The position numbers were made by a program, and so were the translations under genes. A DNA stretch of 64,000 bases from positions 1 through 64,000 of the forward strand of contig JAPTJF010000199.1 of assembly GCA_029339195.1 (NCBI GenBank). The letters run 5' to 3'. Under the pieces are notes generated by a model. It had not been told where the DNA came from, searched no databases, and saw only the letters and a list, made by a program, of their open reading frames with translations. Shown piece by piece: positions 23,917 to 36,000 of the stretch; within the stretch, counting starts at the first letter, position 1, and each line of letters begins with the position of its first letter. The DNA is from Micractinium sp. NFX-FRZ. Lineage: Eukaryota; Chlorophyta; Trebouxiophyceae; Chlorellales; Chlorellaceae.

Positions 23917-25681
23917 TCACTTCTCCTTCTTCAGCACCTTCTCCCACACAAAGAAGCCAGCCAGCACGATGGGGCCCACTGCGCAGAACACGCCAGTCAT
24001 GGCCATCAGCCAGGCGGGGCGGCTGTTGATGGGGATGATCTGCGGCGGCGGCGGGAGTGGGGGTGATCAAGGAGGAGGCGGGGTGAGCAGTTGAGACAGA
24101 AGCGAGTGGCACGCGCATGCACCAGGCGCGCCGCCTTTGGAGAGGCAAGCGCGGCGGCACAACCACCGGCAGTAGACCCGCCACGCGCTGCTCACATACA
24201 AGCAGTGCCGCGCGTCACCGCCCGGCGGGGAGCTGCATGGAGCCGCCCCGGCCTGCGCAAGTGTGCGTGCATGCATAGCCAGCACAATGGCAGCAAGGCA
24301 GGCAGCCACATACCTGGAAGGAGCCGGTGCTCTTGCCCATGGCGGCGTAGGTCTTGGGGTCGGAAGCCGCCACCACTTCCAGCAGCTGGATGACATAGAC
24401 AGAGGAAGGGGTGTTGGGGCCGGGGGTCCAGGTGTAGGAGCCTTGGCCGGTGGGCAGGCCGTTGGCAAAGGGCTTGGCCACGTTGCACTGCTTGTCCTTC
24501 TGCGGGCGGGGAGGAGGGAGGGGAGGAGGGAGGGGAGGAGGGGCGTGCGGGTGAGGAGGGAGGCGGGCGGCGCGGCGGAGGCGGGGGCACGCGGCACGGC
24601 ATGTGCAGTGCGGCAGGGGCCCAACGCAGCCACGTGGCAGGCACAGCACAACACAGCACGCGGCAGGCCTAGCCCAGCCCAGCCCAGCCCAGTGCACGGC
24701 ACAGCAGCGCAGAGCAGACAGGGCAGAGCACAGCAGGGCAGGGCGCGGCAGGGTGTGGCGCATGGCGCGGCAGGCACTTGCCGAGATGACGGGGTTGGCC
24801 TTGCGCCAGGCCCGGTTCTTGGAGTAGTTGGCCACGAAGCAGGACATCAGAGAGACGGTGTTGCCGGCGGCGCCGGTGGGGCCGGAATAGGCGATGGTGA
24901 GGGAGTCGTGCTCGGGGACGGAGACCTGCAGCAGCAGCGCAGGGGAGTGAGGAGCATGGGGAAGCAGTGTTGAGTTAGGAAGTAGGAAGGGAGCGGTGAT
25001 GGGAGTCGTGGCTGGGAGAGGGGAAGGAGGTTGGGAGGCGGAGGGGGTGAGAGTTGGGGCTGAGCGGGAAGCGGGCTGGGTGGAAGTGCGGGGGGGGGGG
25101 ACTGGGAGCATGGCAGGGAAGCAAGGAGGCGGCTGGCCCACAAGGTGGCAGCTGAGGCTGCTCAGGCGCGGAATGCCGCAAGTGGGTGCAGGCGGTGCAG
25201 GGCTGCGACACTAGGCCAGGCCCAGCAGCAGTAGGCGTGAGGCAGGCCTCAGGTGCGGGAGTGAGGGCACAGGAGTGGGTTGTGAGCGCACCTGGGGGTA
25301 GCAGCCGGTGGTGTTGCAGGGGACGGGTGTGCTGGTGACGCCGTTGATGGTGTAGGAGATGGTGAGGGTGTAGGTGGCCGGCTGAAGGGAAGTGTAGTCT
25401 GCGGGGCGAGGGGGCGGCGGGAGAGCGTGCGGCACGAGGCAGAGGCATGGCAGGGGGGTCAGGGCCAGGCAGGTGACTTGCTGCGCTGCCGCCGACTAGG
25501 GCATGGCGAGAGGCAAGGGTGGCGCGGGCTGGGTGTCCAGCTCTGGCCCCCAGCACCAGGCGGCGCTCCAGAGAGTCCTCCGGCGGCACAAGCGGCACAA
25601 GCGGCACTGCTACTCACTCTGCTGCGCGGCTGCGAGGCTGCAGAGGCCCAGGAGGGCCAGCAGGAAGGAGGTGCGAACCAT
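23917..25681 (-). CDS. NAR2: NAR2-type partner protein of NRT2 nitrate transport
   Basis: Membrane-anchored accessory protein that many NRT2 transporters need for stability and activity in the plasma membrane. Five exons (25681-25618, 25398-25292, 24925-24782, 24499-24314, 24039-23917) encode about 207 residues, the usual size. It has an N-terminal signal peptide (MVRTSFLLALLGLCSLAAAQ), an extracellular beta-rich domain (TYTLTISYTINGVTSTPVPC, SLTIAYSGPTG, YSKNRAWRKANPVISKDKQC), and one C-terminal membrane helix (MAMTGVFCAVGPIVLAGFF) followed by a Lys-rich cytosolic tail. Intron 3 appears to use a GC donor (TCG|GCAAGT). The gene is head-to-head with the NRT2 gene and convergent with nitrate reductase, which fits its role. 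I saw no exon-edge copies in its introns. Confidence 0.93.
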
Positions 25682-26262
25682 GGCGGAGGGTTGGTGCGAG
25701 AGGCGGGAGACAAGAGGGGAGGGGCGGGAGAGTGGGCACGGCCTGGGGACTTTGGTGTATTAGTGAGCTTGCCGGAGGGCCACGCCCTCTTAGGGGGGCT
25801 GTGGGACCCGGCAGTGAGGGGGCCAGGTACTGAGTTGAGTCGGCCGTGCTGAGCCGTGAGGTGCTGAGTGCGCCCGGCCCCTGAGCGCGCAACTCGCGAC
25901 CCCCACGCTCGGTGGCCCTTGGCCCCTCTCCGCCCCCCTGATAACCACGCCCCCTCCGCAATGTCTCCCCACTTCTTCCTGTCTCCTGTTTCCACAGGCT
26001 GAGCCCTTGTGCAGCACATCACACTCTCCCGCCTCGCTCCCAGCTCCCTCCCCAAGGTGTGCCTCTACTCTACAGCAGCACGGACACACACACTTGTGTG
26101 TGCGATGCGCCTGTCTGCAAGACCCCAGCGGGCGGTTCCTGGCGGTGCCTGCGCCTCTCCACTGCCATCCGGCGGACCATGCCCTAGCTCAGCTTGCCTC
26201 TGCCAGTATCCTCACCCCACAAGCGTCCCCCCTACCCCCTGCAGCACCCACAAGCAGCAGCC
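25682..26262. promoter_or_regulatory. Shared divergent promoter of NAR2 and NRT2
   Basis: The two partner genes start 581 bp apart in opposite directions, so this segment must carry both promoters and 5' UTRs and offers a simple route to balanced expression. No specific regulator site could be named with confidence. Confidence 0.7.
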
Positions 26263-29200
26263 ATGGCAGACGACAGTGGCCACGGCTCCAAGCCGGGGTC
26301 TGTGGCAAAGGTGTCGCCCCCCGCCTCCGACTTCACCGATGCCGTCCCCCGCTTCAACGTGCCCGTGGACTCTGAGCACAAGTGAGCCGGGGGCCCCTGC
26401 CGCCCCTCTGGCTGCGCCGCTGGATGTTTGCGGGTTGCCTGCGGGGTGTCTGCGCCGTTGTTGCGCTGCGCGGCTGCACACTCACAGCCGCCTGCGCCGC
26501 CCGCCCCGCCTCGCCCCCGCTCCGCCGCCTCGCCTCCTCACCTCGCCCCCACCCCGCCCCACCTCCCCTCTGCCTCCCCTCCCGCAGGTCCAAGGTGCTC
26601 AAAATCTGGAGCTTCGGCGCCCCCCACCACCGCGCCTTCCAGCTCTCCTGGATCTCCTTCATGCTCGCCTTCTTCGCCACCTTTGCCGCGCCGCCCATGA
26701 TGCCCATCATCCGGTGAGGCCCGCCAGCAAGCGGGGCGGCAAAACTGGCAGGCATGCAAGTGGAGGGAAGGCTGGGGCGGGGGCGGGGCCTGACGAGAGC
26801 AGGAGGACAGGCAGCGCGGGCAGTGCATGCCAGGCAGCAGGTAGCTCGCGGCCGCACTGTCTGGTGGACAGCACGGCTGCGGTGTGCACTTGTGCCGCCC
26901 CGCCCCTTGGCCCTCCACGCGCTCACCCCGCCTGCCCCCTGCCCCTCCCCATCCCCTCCTTGCGCTCCACCCCGCGCAGCAACGACCTCGACCTGACCAA
27001 GCAAGACATTGGCGGCGCCTCCATCGCCGCCGTCACCGGCGCCGTCTTCTCCCGCGTCCTGCTGGGCGCTGTCTGCGACTCCTACGGTCCCCGCTACGGC
27101 CACGGCGTGCTGCAGCTGCTGTGCTCCGCCGCCACCTTCGGCATCGCCGCCATCACCAACGCCACGGGTTTCATCGCCTGCCGCATGTGAGCGCAGCACG
27201 CGTGCGGCTTGTGCTGCTCTTAAGGCAGCTCCAAAGCACTTGGCCTGCATGTGGGCCCCTGCTCCCGGACCCCCCTGTGCTGCGCCGTGCATGCGCGTGC
27301 CGCCCCCACTCCCGTGCTCCTTCTCCTCCCTGCCTCCACCGCTGCACTCCCTCACGCCTCCCTCGCACCCCCCTCCCCCACCCCTCTCCACACTCTGCAG
27401 GGTCATCGGCTTCTCTCTGGCCACCTTTGTGCCCTGCCAGTTCTGGTGCTCCACCATGTTCAACGCCAAGATTGTGGGCACCGCCAACGCCTTTGCCGCG
27501 GGGTGAGTGCGCGCTGCCGGTCTTGGGCGGTGGCTTGTGCTGCGCGGGGCGCTGTGCAGCGCCGGCTTAGGGTTTGCCCGGCCGCTCCACTTCCCACTCT
27601 GAAGTGAATTCACCTGCTCTCTGCTTCCAGAGCCAGCGGCCTGACCAGCTCTCCCCTCTCACTCCCTCCCTCCCTCTTCCTCCCTCGTGCTGTACAGCTG
27701 GGGCAACATGGGCGCCGGCCTCACCCACCTCATCATGCCCTATATCTTCTCGGGCATCGCCAAGTCCCAGCCCGACTTCATCGCCTGGCGCCTGGCCTAC
27801 TTCATCCCCGGCTTTGCCCAGATCATCATCGGACTGGCGGTGCTGGCCTTCGGACAGGATCTGCCCGACGGTGAGCTGGCAGCGGTACTCGTGAGGGGTG
27901 GCTGGCTCTGGGGCTGGCTGGCCGGGGGTGTTAAGGCCGGGGGTGCAGCAAAGCTTGCGCACAGCATTCGACTCTCGAGGCCCGCGGCACACTCTCTGCC
28001 CCTGCCTGTCACCCCTCCCACCAACCTCTTATAGACCCTGACCCTTCCCCCGTCCCTGCCCCCGTCCTCCTCTCCCCCGCCCCCCGCCAGGCAACTACGG
28101 CGCTCTGCGCAAGGCGGGCAAGAAGGACAAGGCCAAGACCCACATGGAGATGCTGGCTGCCGTTAAGAACTACCGCACCTGGCTCATGGTGCTCAACTAT
28201 GGCTACTGCTTTGGCGTGGAGCTCACCGTGGACAACAACATCTCCCCTTATCTGTATGACCAGTTCAACATGGACCTCCACACCGCCGGTGGGTGGGCTG
28301 GGCGGGCGGGGCGGGTGGGGAGGGGAGGAGGGGAGGGGACGTGGAAGGCAGGCGGGTTTTGAGTGCTGTGTATGCTGCTTGCTTGGCCTGGCGGCTTCCG
28401 AGCAGCGTGCGCATGGCAGAATTGGGACGTGAAGTTGCTGACGTGGAGCCCCGTGCCCGCTCGCCTCCCCCGCCCGCAGGCGTCCTCGGCGCCGTCTTTG
28501 GCCTCTCCAACCTGTTTGCCCGCGCCCTGGGCGGCATCCTCTCCGACTTCGTTGCCAAGCGGTGGGGCATGCGCGGCCGGCTGTGGGCCCTGTGGACCGT
28601 GCAGTCCCTGGGCGGCGTCTGCTCTATCCTCATGTACTACACCTCCCACAGCTTGGGGCTCACCATGGTGGTCGTCGCCTTCTGGAGCCTGTTCGTGCCC
28701 ATGGGCTGCGGCGCCAGCTACGGTGAGTGATGGGAGGGCGGTGGAGGGCAGTCGGGGGTGGTGGCAGTGAGGGTGCGCATGGGTGCCGCCTGGTGGGAGC
28801 GGTGGATGCAGCCCTCCCCCCTTCCCTGGCCTCACCGGCCCCTCTCTTTGTGTTCTCCCCTTAAATGACCCTGTAGGCATAGCGCCGTTTATTACCCGCC
28901 GCGGTCTCGGCGTCTCAACTGGCCTGATCGGCGCCGGCGGCAACACCGGCTCCGCCGTCACCCAGGCCCTCTTCTTCACCGGCGCCAGCATGACCACCAC
29001 CGAGGGTGGGTGGGCTGGGGTGGAGGGGTTGGGCTGCACGGTGCCGTGACGTGCTGGGCTGCGGTGTGCGTGCTGGGCTGCGGCAAGTTGCGCACATGCA
29101 GGCTGGCACCGCCACTCCCACCTGGCTGTTCCTCACCCTGCCCGCCATGCTTTCCCTCCCACCGCCGCACCCACCGACCCGCAGGCTTCAAGTGGATGGG

Positions 29201-29824
29201 CGTCATGATCCTGGCCGTCACCGTCACCCTCGTCTTCATCCACTTCCCCATGTGGTGAGCCCGCCTGCCTGCTTGCCCGCCTGCCTGGCCTGCCTGGCCT
29301 GCCTGCCTGGCCTGCCTGCCTGCCTGCCTGCCTGTGTGTGTGTTGATAACAAGCATGCGTGGATCGTGCTGCAGCCAGGCAGCAGTATTCTGCGCTTCTT
29401 GCCCTGCCAATCATCTCACCTTCCAGCCCCTCTCCCTCCCCCCCCTACTCGAAACTGCAGGGGCGGCATGCTGACCCCCGGCAACCCCAACAAGACTGAG
29501 GAGGAGTACTATAGCTCCGACTACACGGCAGCTGAGCGGGAGCAGGGCCTGCACCGCGCCATCATGAACTGGTGAGGCGCCGGCTCGTGTCCAAGCCTGC
29601 AGCCGCTGCGGGTGGCGCGTGGCGCTTGTGTGCACTCGTGCAGTCCCAAGCATCTCTGAGCATCTGCTCAACCTTCCCCCCTCACCCACTCACCCTCCCA
29701 CCCTCCCTTACCCTCCCTTCTCTTCCTACCTTGTAGGGCCAACGAGTCCCGCTCCAACCGAGGCTTCAAGGACGCAATGGCCGGCATCGAGAAGGAGCTG
29801 CCCACCGGCACCGCCGCCGTCTAA
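26263..29824 (+). CDS. NRT2.1: High-affinity nitrate transporter NRT2
   Basis: Plasma-membrane proton/nitrate symporter of the major facilitator superfamily (NNP family), expected to act with NAR2. Eleven exons (26263-26381, 26588-26713, 26980-27186, 27401-27502, 27698-27870, 28091-28288, 28480-28722, 28877-29005, 29185-29254, 29461-29571, 29737-29824) give 521 residues. Family hallmarks are visible: the MFS loop motif ([21 protein letters not shown], written here across the break as [14 protein letters not shown]), the NNP signature [17 protein letters not shown], a second Gly-rich segment ([17 protein letters not shown]), and about twelve hydrophobic helices. The hydrophilic N-terminus and C-terminal tail (ending LPTGTAAV) are short. 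The start is the first ATG in frame, 26263. A TGTAA signal follows at 30444-30448. Introns 8 and 11 end in TAG. Confidence 0.96.
29263..29336 (+). repeat. CCTG-rich simple repeat in NRT2 intron
   Basis: Intron 9 of NRT2 contains many GCCTG units in tandem. Simple repeats of this kind are common in this window. Confidence 0.8.
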
Positions 29825-30443
29825 ACAGCGGCACGGCACCCTGTACACTGCACGGCACAGCGCAGCGCAGCACAGCACAGCGTGACTGCAGCCAGCGCGC
29901 TCGCACCTGCGGCGCCTGTGCACACCCCGCCCACCCTGCTCGGCGTCTGTTGGCCGACGCCCCATGGCGGGGCTGCGCTGCCCCGAGCTGGCCCCTCCCC
30001 TGGGCCAGCACCAACCCCAAACCCACTACTGATTAGGATTGACATTGGCTCCCACCTCCCATGCACCCTTGCCGGGCATCCCCCCTTGCCCACCCTCCGA
30101 CACACTTGTTAGCTGCAGGCATGCCCGCTGCGCTTCCCGCACGGCACGGCACCTGCCCCAACACTGCTGTTCCGCATAGCGCATCCCCCTTTGCTTCGCC
30201 CACCCGTCCTTTTCATGCGTCCCTTTACTCCTGTGATTTTATTGCTGCATCTCGCCCTGCCCTGCCTCTGGATATAGCCGCGTCCTCTGTACCCTGCTGC
30301 TACTCATCCCGTGCTCCCCTGCTCCTCCCCTCTCGCCCTGTCCCGGACTTGGCGCCGGCCGGCGCTCCTCCCCAGTTCTGAATACATCCGCACCTCCATA
30401 CGTTGTGCACCCCTTCGGCTACGCTTTCCGCCCCTCGGAACCA

Positions 30444-30448
30444 TGTAA
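30444..30448 (+). terminator. Candidate TGTAA polyadenylation signal of NRT2
   Basis: TGTAA about 620 bases after the NRT2 stop codon. Confidence 0.4.
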
Positions 30449-30678
30449 TTTCAAACCCGATGCTCACACACAGGCCAGGGAAGGGGTGGGTCAGCACCCA
30501 CCATGCCGTGCTGTGCCCCGCTGCTGAGCCCCGGTGGCTGCTGTGGCGTGCCGTGCTTGCGTGTTTGCGCCTTGTGCCGCACCCGTGCTTGCTCTCCCTC
30601 TTTTCTCCTCCCTGCGGCTGCATCCGTTTAACAGGCCAGCAGAGCAGAGGGCAGTCGAGGGGAGGGGGAGACACAGGT

Positions 30679-30771
30679 AGTGGGGTGGAGACGAAAGCCA
30701 CACCACACAGCAGACGCGTGGAAAGTGGGGTGGAGACGAAAGCCACACCACACAGCAGACGCGTGGAAAGA
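30679..30771. repeat. Perfect tandem duplication, unit about 45 bp
   Basis: Two adjacent, seemingly identical copies of a unit that starts GTGGGGTGGAGACGAAAGCC and ends ACGCGTGGAAA. It lies in the 3' flank of the MYND gene. Identity suggests a recent event. Confidence 0.9.
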
Positions 30772-30834
30772 AAGGCGCAGCCGAGAGCTCCGGGAGGGGG
30801 CTTCTCGTCGCCGGCTGCCCTTGTTTTGGGCTCC

Positions 30835-32293
30835 TCACGCCGGCTGGCACTCCCTCTTGTGCACTTTCCAGTGCTGCCTCTGACAGTCGGTGCTGCAAGG
30901 AGGGAGAGGGGCCGGGGGCAGGGTGGAGTGTGGGTGAGAGAAGTGCGGTGTCCCAAGCAACAGCGCCCAGCGCAGCGAGCACTTGCACGGAGCGCAGTCC
31001 CTCCCGTTTGCTTGCCCACCTGCAGTACTGCGCCTTCTTGCAGCGGAAGCAGCGGCGCAGGCCCACAGCCACTTGGCCGCAGCCGCTGCATTGGAGCGCC
31101 TGCTTGGTGGTCTCTTGGCTCAGTTGCCTCCACTCATCGTCGGGCTGCAGCTCAAACGGTGACCGCCCCTGGCGCTTGAACAACGCTTTCATGTTTGACT
31201 CGAGCTCCTCTTGTTTGAAGTCCACGTCAGCGACCCACTGCCGCGGCAGGGCTTTCTTGCAGCGCTGCACTGCCTGCTGCGCATGCTCCGAGGCTGCCGC
31301 CAGAGCCTGCAGCGTGGCGCGACTGATGCGGCCCGTTGTCGTGACGCCTGGCCCGCTGCTCGGCTGCTTCGCGTAAATTGCCATGTTGGCGCTTCGCGCT
31401 GCCAGGAAATCGCTGCGCTGCTGGCGTGCATGCCAGAAGGCCAGCAGGGCCTGCCTGACCGCCGCCTCCAGCTGCCCACCGGCCATGAGAGCCGCGGCTT
31501 TTGCCAGCAGGCTCTTGGGGTTGCGTGGCTCCAGCTGCATCTGCTGCTCGGCACAGGCGAGCAGCATGTCATGTGCCTTTGCTGTGCTGGGTTGGAGGGT
31601 GGACTCTGAGGCTGGCCCCTGCGGCAGGCCAAGCAGCCAGTTGCGGCATGCTGACAGCCGCTGAAAGTCGAGCTTCATGTTGACGATCGTCTCAGCTAAC
31701 ACTGCTGTCCCATGGCAGGTGTACAGCAGCTGATCTGTGCTGAGAGGCGGCTGCTCCATCCCAGCCGCTGCCGCCAACTGCCCCAGCTGTTCGCTGATCG
31801 CCTGCCGCTTCGCCGGATGTGCCAGCAAAGCTGCTGCGCGGAGAGCTGCGCACACTGCGTCCTGGTGGCGTCCCGCTGTCAACAGCTGCTGGCTTGCTGA
31901 GTGAGCCAGCAGTGCTGCTGCCAGCTCAGATGTGGCTGCGCCGTGCTTCCACACGTCTGCCCACTGCTGGCCATACGTCGAGATGTGCAGGTTGTGGGGG
32001 CGGTCACAGACGGGTGAGCTTGCGGGGCTCACGTACGCTGCCCGGGCTGCCTTCAGGAGCGCCAGTTGAACATGCTACCGTGCTGTGGGCCTGTCCACGG
32101 TTTGGCTGGGAGTGCCGTCGGCCGTCAGCGGCAGCAGGTCGCACGCCTCGCGCAGCAGCTGCACCGACTCCACAAACGCCGCCACGTCGGGCGGGCGGTC
32201 GGCAACGGGGATGGCGGCGGCACGCTCTAGGCGGTGCAGCAGGAACTCGGCGCCTGGCAGCTGCTCTGGCCCTGTAGCTGCTGCAGCCGCCAT
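30835..32293 (-). CDS. MYND zinc-finger protein
   Basis: Likely protein-interaction protein; the molecular role is unknown. Three exons (32293-32079, 32018-31020, 30892-30835) give about 423 residues. The body is helical and Ala-rich (for example LLAKAAALMAGGQLEAAVRQ), in the style of helical repeats, but I cannot assign a repeat family. The C-terminus is a complete MYND finger across the last intron: CSGCGQVAVGLRRCFRCKKA then QYCSTDCQRQHWKVHKREC, with all Cys and His ligands present, followed by QPA and the stop. The first intron would need an AAG acceptor near 32019 to keep phase, so the exon 1 to exon 2 link is less certain than the rest. The start ATG at 32293 begins MAAAAATGPEQLPGAEFLLH. 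Confidence 0.75.
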
Positions 32294-33010
32294 ACTCGAG
32301 CTGTCGAGGCAGGGACTGGCAGAGAGTGATAGAACGTGCGGCTGCGAGTAGGTTCAAGGGTTTCCTTCCTTTAGGGCACTGGAGTGGTTTGAGGCTGCTC
32401 GGGGAGGGCTAGAGGGCGCCTCTCGTTTCTGTGGGGGGCGGGCTAGAAAGCATCCCATCGACGGCCCAGCCCGCCCCCTGTCTTCTCCGGACTCTAGAAG
32501 ATGGACACACACCCTAGCTTGTGCACTGTGAAAATGCAGCTGCAATTGGTTGTCTGACCTAAGGCCTTACCTGACGCAGTCAGCCCACCGGTAACGCCCA
32601 GCAGCCAGGTGTAGGCACGGCCCAGTAGCGCCGCTTCGCCTGGAAACTTTCTCACATTTTGCCTTTGCGGGTCGCATTGACAGACATGCCACAACATGTG
32701 ATGTCCAGCCCACTCTCGGAACTGGGCATTCATTCGTCTACTCCTGTGGTGCCTCTTCCCCTCCCTGACCTCGCATCCACCCACGGCAGCAAGCCTTTAC
32801 AGCAATGTTACCTAAAGCAAACACCTACGACTTGGTAAAGCGCCTGGGACCCGAAGCAGAGCAGAAGCTGGGGCGGGTGTGCGCACGGCAGAGCACAGCA
32901 GAACAAGCGAGAACAAACACAAAACTGAAAAGCGACAGAAGAGGATGTGGGCCCCAGCCACCGACCAGGAGGCGGACTCAGGCCCATCCACAAGACAGAT
33001 CCTGCTGCCC
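32294..33010. other. Intergenic region, MYND promoter and coiled-coil gene 3' flank
   Basis: No exon recognised. A minus-strand TGTAA at 32797-32801 lies about 210 bases after the stop codon of the coiled-coil gene. Confidence 0.5.
32797..32801 (-). terminator. Candidate TGTAA polyadenylation signal of coiled-coil gene
   Basis: Minus-strand TGTAA downstream of the stop at 33011. Confidence 0.35.
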
Positions 33011-36000
33011 CTACAGCCCTGGGATGCGCAGCTTGCTTTTCTTGGCCTCTGTGCGCGGCGTGGCTGCTGCCGCCGCCGCCGCCTCCTGCTGCGCCCCGCT
33101 GGCAGTGCCAAAGCTGAAGGAGGCCAGCCCAGCGGCCAGGGCGCCCGCGGGGCCGCCGCCAGACTGCTTGGGGGTGAAGGGCAGCGGCTCCCCACGCTCC
33201 GCCGCCTCCCGCACATCCTGCAGCTTGCGGGCCAGCTGCAGGGAGGGAGGGAGGGGGAGAGAGTGGGTTTAAGTCAGTGGACCAGGGGTGGGGCAGACCT
33301 ACACGGCACCGTGAGCCGTAGGTGGCAGCAGGTGTGGCTCAACCGGGGGGGCCGTGCGCCTTCAGCTGCTGCAACAGGCGGCATGTCGCACTGCCCACGG
33401 CCGCAAAAGAAGGAGCCGCTGCCTGCCCATGTATTCCTCCTTTCCTCATACCCTCCTTTCCTCCTGCTGTTCTGATGAGCGCTGGAAGGCGCCGCAACCA
33501 GCAACCTACCTCAAAGCCAGCTTCCCAACCTCGCAGCTGCCCTGCTGGCCGCCCCATCCCCACGCACGCTCCCCTGTCCCAGGCCCCGACACGGCATGCT
33601 TTCATCCCCCCGCAGGGCACCTGCAGGTTCTTCTCTCGCGTGCGCAGCAGCTGCCTCTTGGCCTCCAAGTACTCGCCCTCCATCTCCGCCTGCCGCACCT
33701 GCAGGCAGGACACAGCCCACAAAGGGGGGTGAGAACCCAGGGAAGGCCAGGGCCAGGGGTGCAAGGGAAGCATGGCTGGCGGCCACACCAGCAGCCAGCA
33801 GCCACCTTCCTGGATCTCTGCTGGCCCACGCCGAGTTCCTGGCCAATTCTGGGCTCTACCGACCGCCCGTCCAATACTTGGGAGCTATGATGCCTAACAA
33901 TACCGCCTGCCTCTGCCCACCCACCTTGACCATTACCACGTGCAACACCAGCGAACACCAGCCTTGAAGCTATCATAGCCCCTTCAGTACCATGGCTAAC
34001 AGACACCGCGTGCTGTGCCTCTGCCCACCCACCTTGACCATCACCACGTGCAACACCCAGCGAACACCAGCCTTGAAGCTATCATAGCCCCTCCAGTACC
34101 ATGGCTAACAGACACCGCGTGCTGTGCCTCTGCCCACCCACCTTGACCATCACCACGTGCAACACCAGCGAACACCAGCCTTGAAGCTATCATAGCCCCT
34201 CCAGTACCATGGCTAACAGACACCGCGTGCTGTGCCTCGGCCCACCCACCTTGACCATCACCACGTGCAACACCAGCGAACACCAGCCTTAAACCATCAC
34301 TTCCCCTGCAAAACCCGAACTAACAAACACCGCTTTTGGCTGCCCACCCCACCTTGACCATCACCACGTGCTCCATCAGCATCTGGTTCTCCTCACGCAT
34401 CTTCAGCAGCTGCAGGACAGACAGGCAAGGCCAGTGTGTGTGGGAGGGGAGCAAGGTGTGGGGGCAGGATCAAGGGCGGACAGACATGTTGTTAGCAGCT
34501 GCAGAGAACATGCGGGGCCTGGGTCAGGCGGGGGGGCAGGATGTGATTGATGCCAGGAGCAGGGGAGAAGGCATCTATCGCATTTTCAGCAGGGCAAGCA
34601 GGCAGGAACAGAGGCAGCGCAAGCATGAGGGGCGCGGCAGAAGCACGCCGGTGGGGCGAGGAGCACGGGAAGGCAGGGCAAGAGTGAGCGCAGGGAGCGG
34701 CCCCCAGGCGCACCCACAGCCGCAGCCGTGATGCTTCCCTCACAGCTCTCCATCCTGACCAGGCCCAGGATTGAAACCGTCCAGCCAGCTGCAGGGCATC
34801 AGCCCCCCCTTTCCTCAGCACACCGCATTGGGCTCAACCGCTTGCAGGCGCACCCAGCAGCAGCAGCAGGCACGAGGCCCACCTGAGAGCAAGCCCCCTT
34901 AACATGCACCCACCTCCAGCTCCCCATCGTCGTCCACGCCCACCCCGTTGAGCGACGCCTCTGGGCTGGCCTCCCCGCTCTCCCCCGTCGACGCATGCAT
35001 GGCCTGCGCCCCCGCCACGATGCCCGCCGTGTGCGCTGCCTGCTGCGTCACCTGCGGGCGCGAGTCGCGCACAGAAGCGAGGGGGCGGGGCAAGGAGTGG
35101 TTGGTAGGGGAGAGGCAGGCAGGGCCTGCGGGGGAGGCAGCCCTGGTGCTGCACACACGCCTGCTTTCCTTAAGTCAGCTGCACCTATCTGCATTGCCAG
35201 GCTAGCGAAGCACCGGCCAGCATACTGCCTCCGCAGCAAATGCGCTCACGTCCCCCGTGCTGCCCCTCCCTGCAGGCACAGTGAGGACTGGTACAGCCCC
35301 CCACCTGCTGGTACTTCTTGGACAGCTTGGCCAGCTGGCGCTTCAGCGCGTTCTTCTCCTCCTCGCTGCTCGTCAGCGCATCCTGCATCTCCTGCGGTAC
35401 CGGGGATGGGTCATCACAAGGCACAGCACGAAGTGAGAGGTTACAAGAGCCTCGGCGCACAACGGCGGCTGCTGGAAGCGTGAGCGCGATACCAGACCAG
35501 CGTCCTGCCCTTTCAGGCTGCCTGCACGCCCAGCCTCCACGGCAAGCCCTCTGCGCCCAGCAACTACTGCTCTTACCTGCCTCCCACTACCCACACCTGT
35601 TACCACCCACTACTTTACCCTGCACAGCGGCTCACATGCACGGTGGTCTTCAGCGCATCCTTGCTGGGAGACACGCCCTTGGGCTGCCGCTTGAACATGC
35701 GCTTGCTGAGGGACTGGCGCCCGGCAGACACGCGCTCCTTGAGCCCGCTCAGCACGCTGACGTCGCCTGCACAGCAGACGGCAGAGCAGGCAGAGCAGCG
35801 CCGTAGTGTTGGATGGGTGCAGAGAAATGGGAGTCAACAACATAATTCGAAACATCCAAATGGAAAGACATGTGAGCTCGCCAGCAAGCCAGCAAGCCTG
35901 CGCAGACAATCCCCAAAGCTGCAGCCTCACCTGTCTTGAGGGCAGAGTCCAGGTGGTCTTCAAACACGGCATTCGCCTCGTCAGCATGCGCCAGGTCACC

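Larger units (their letters stand above)
29825..30834. other. Intergenic region between convergent NRT2 and MYND genes
   Basis: Contains the NRT2 3' UTR, a plus-strand TGTAA at 30444-30448 and, at 30679-30771, a direct tandem duplication. No exon seen. Confidence 0.6.

Noticed and set aside
26288..27613. Long minus-strand open frame opposite the first NRT2
   Set aside because: It is antisense to well-supported NRT2 exons and has no domain.
33900..34353. Regular repeats resembling a CRISPR array
   Set aside because: Units of about 107 bp are near-identical along their whole length with no unique spacers, inside a eukaryotic intron; it is a tandem duplication.
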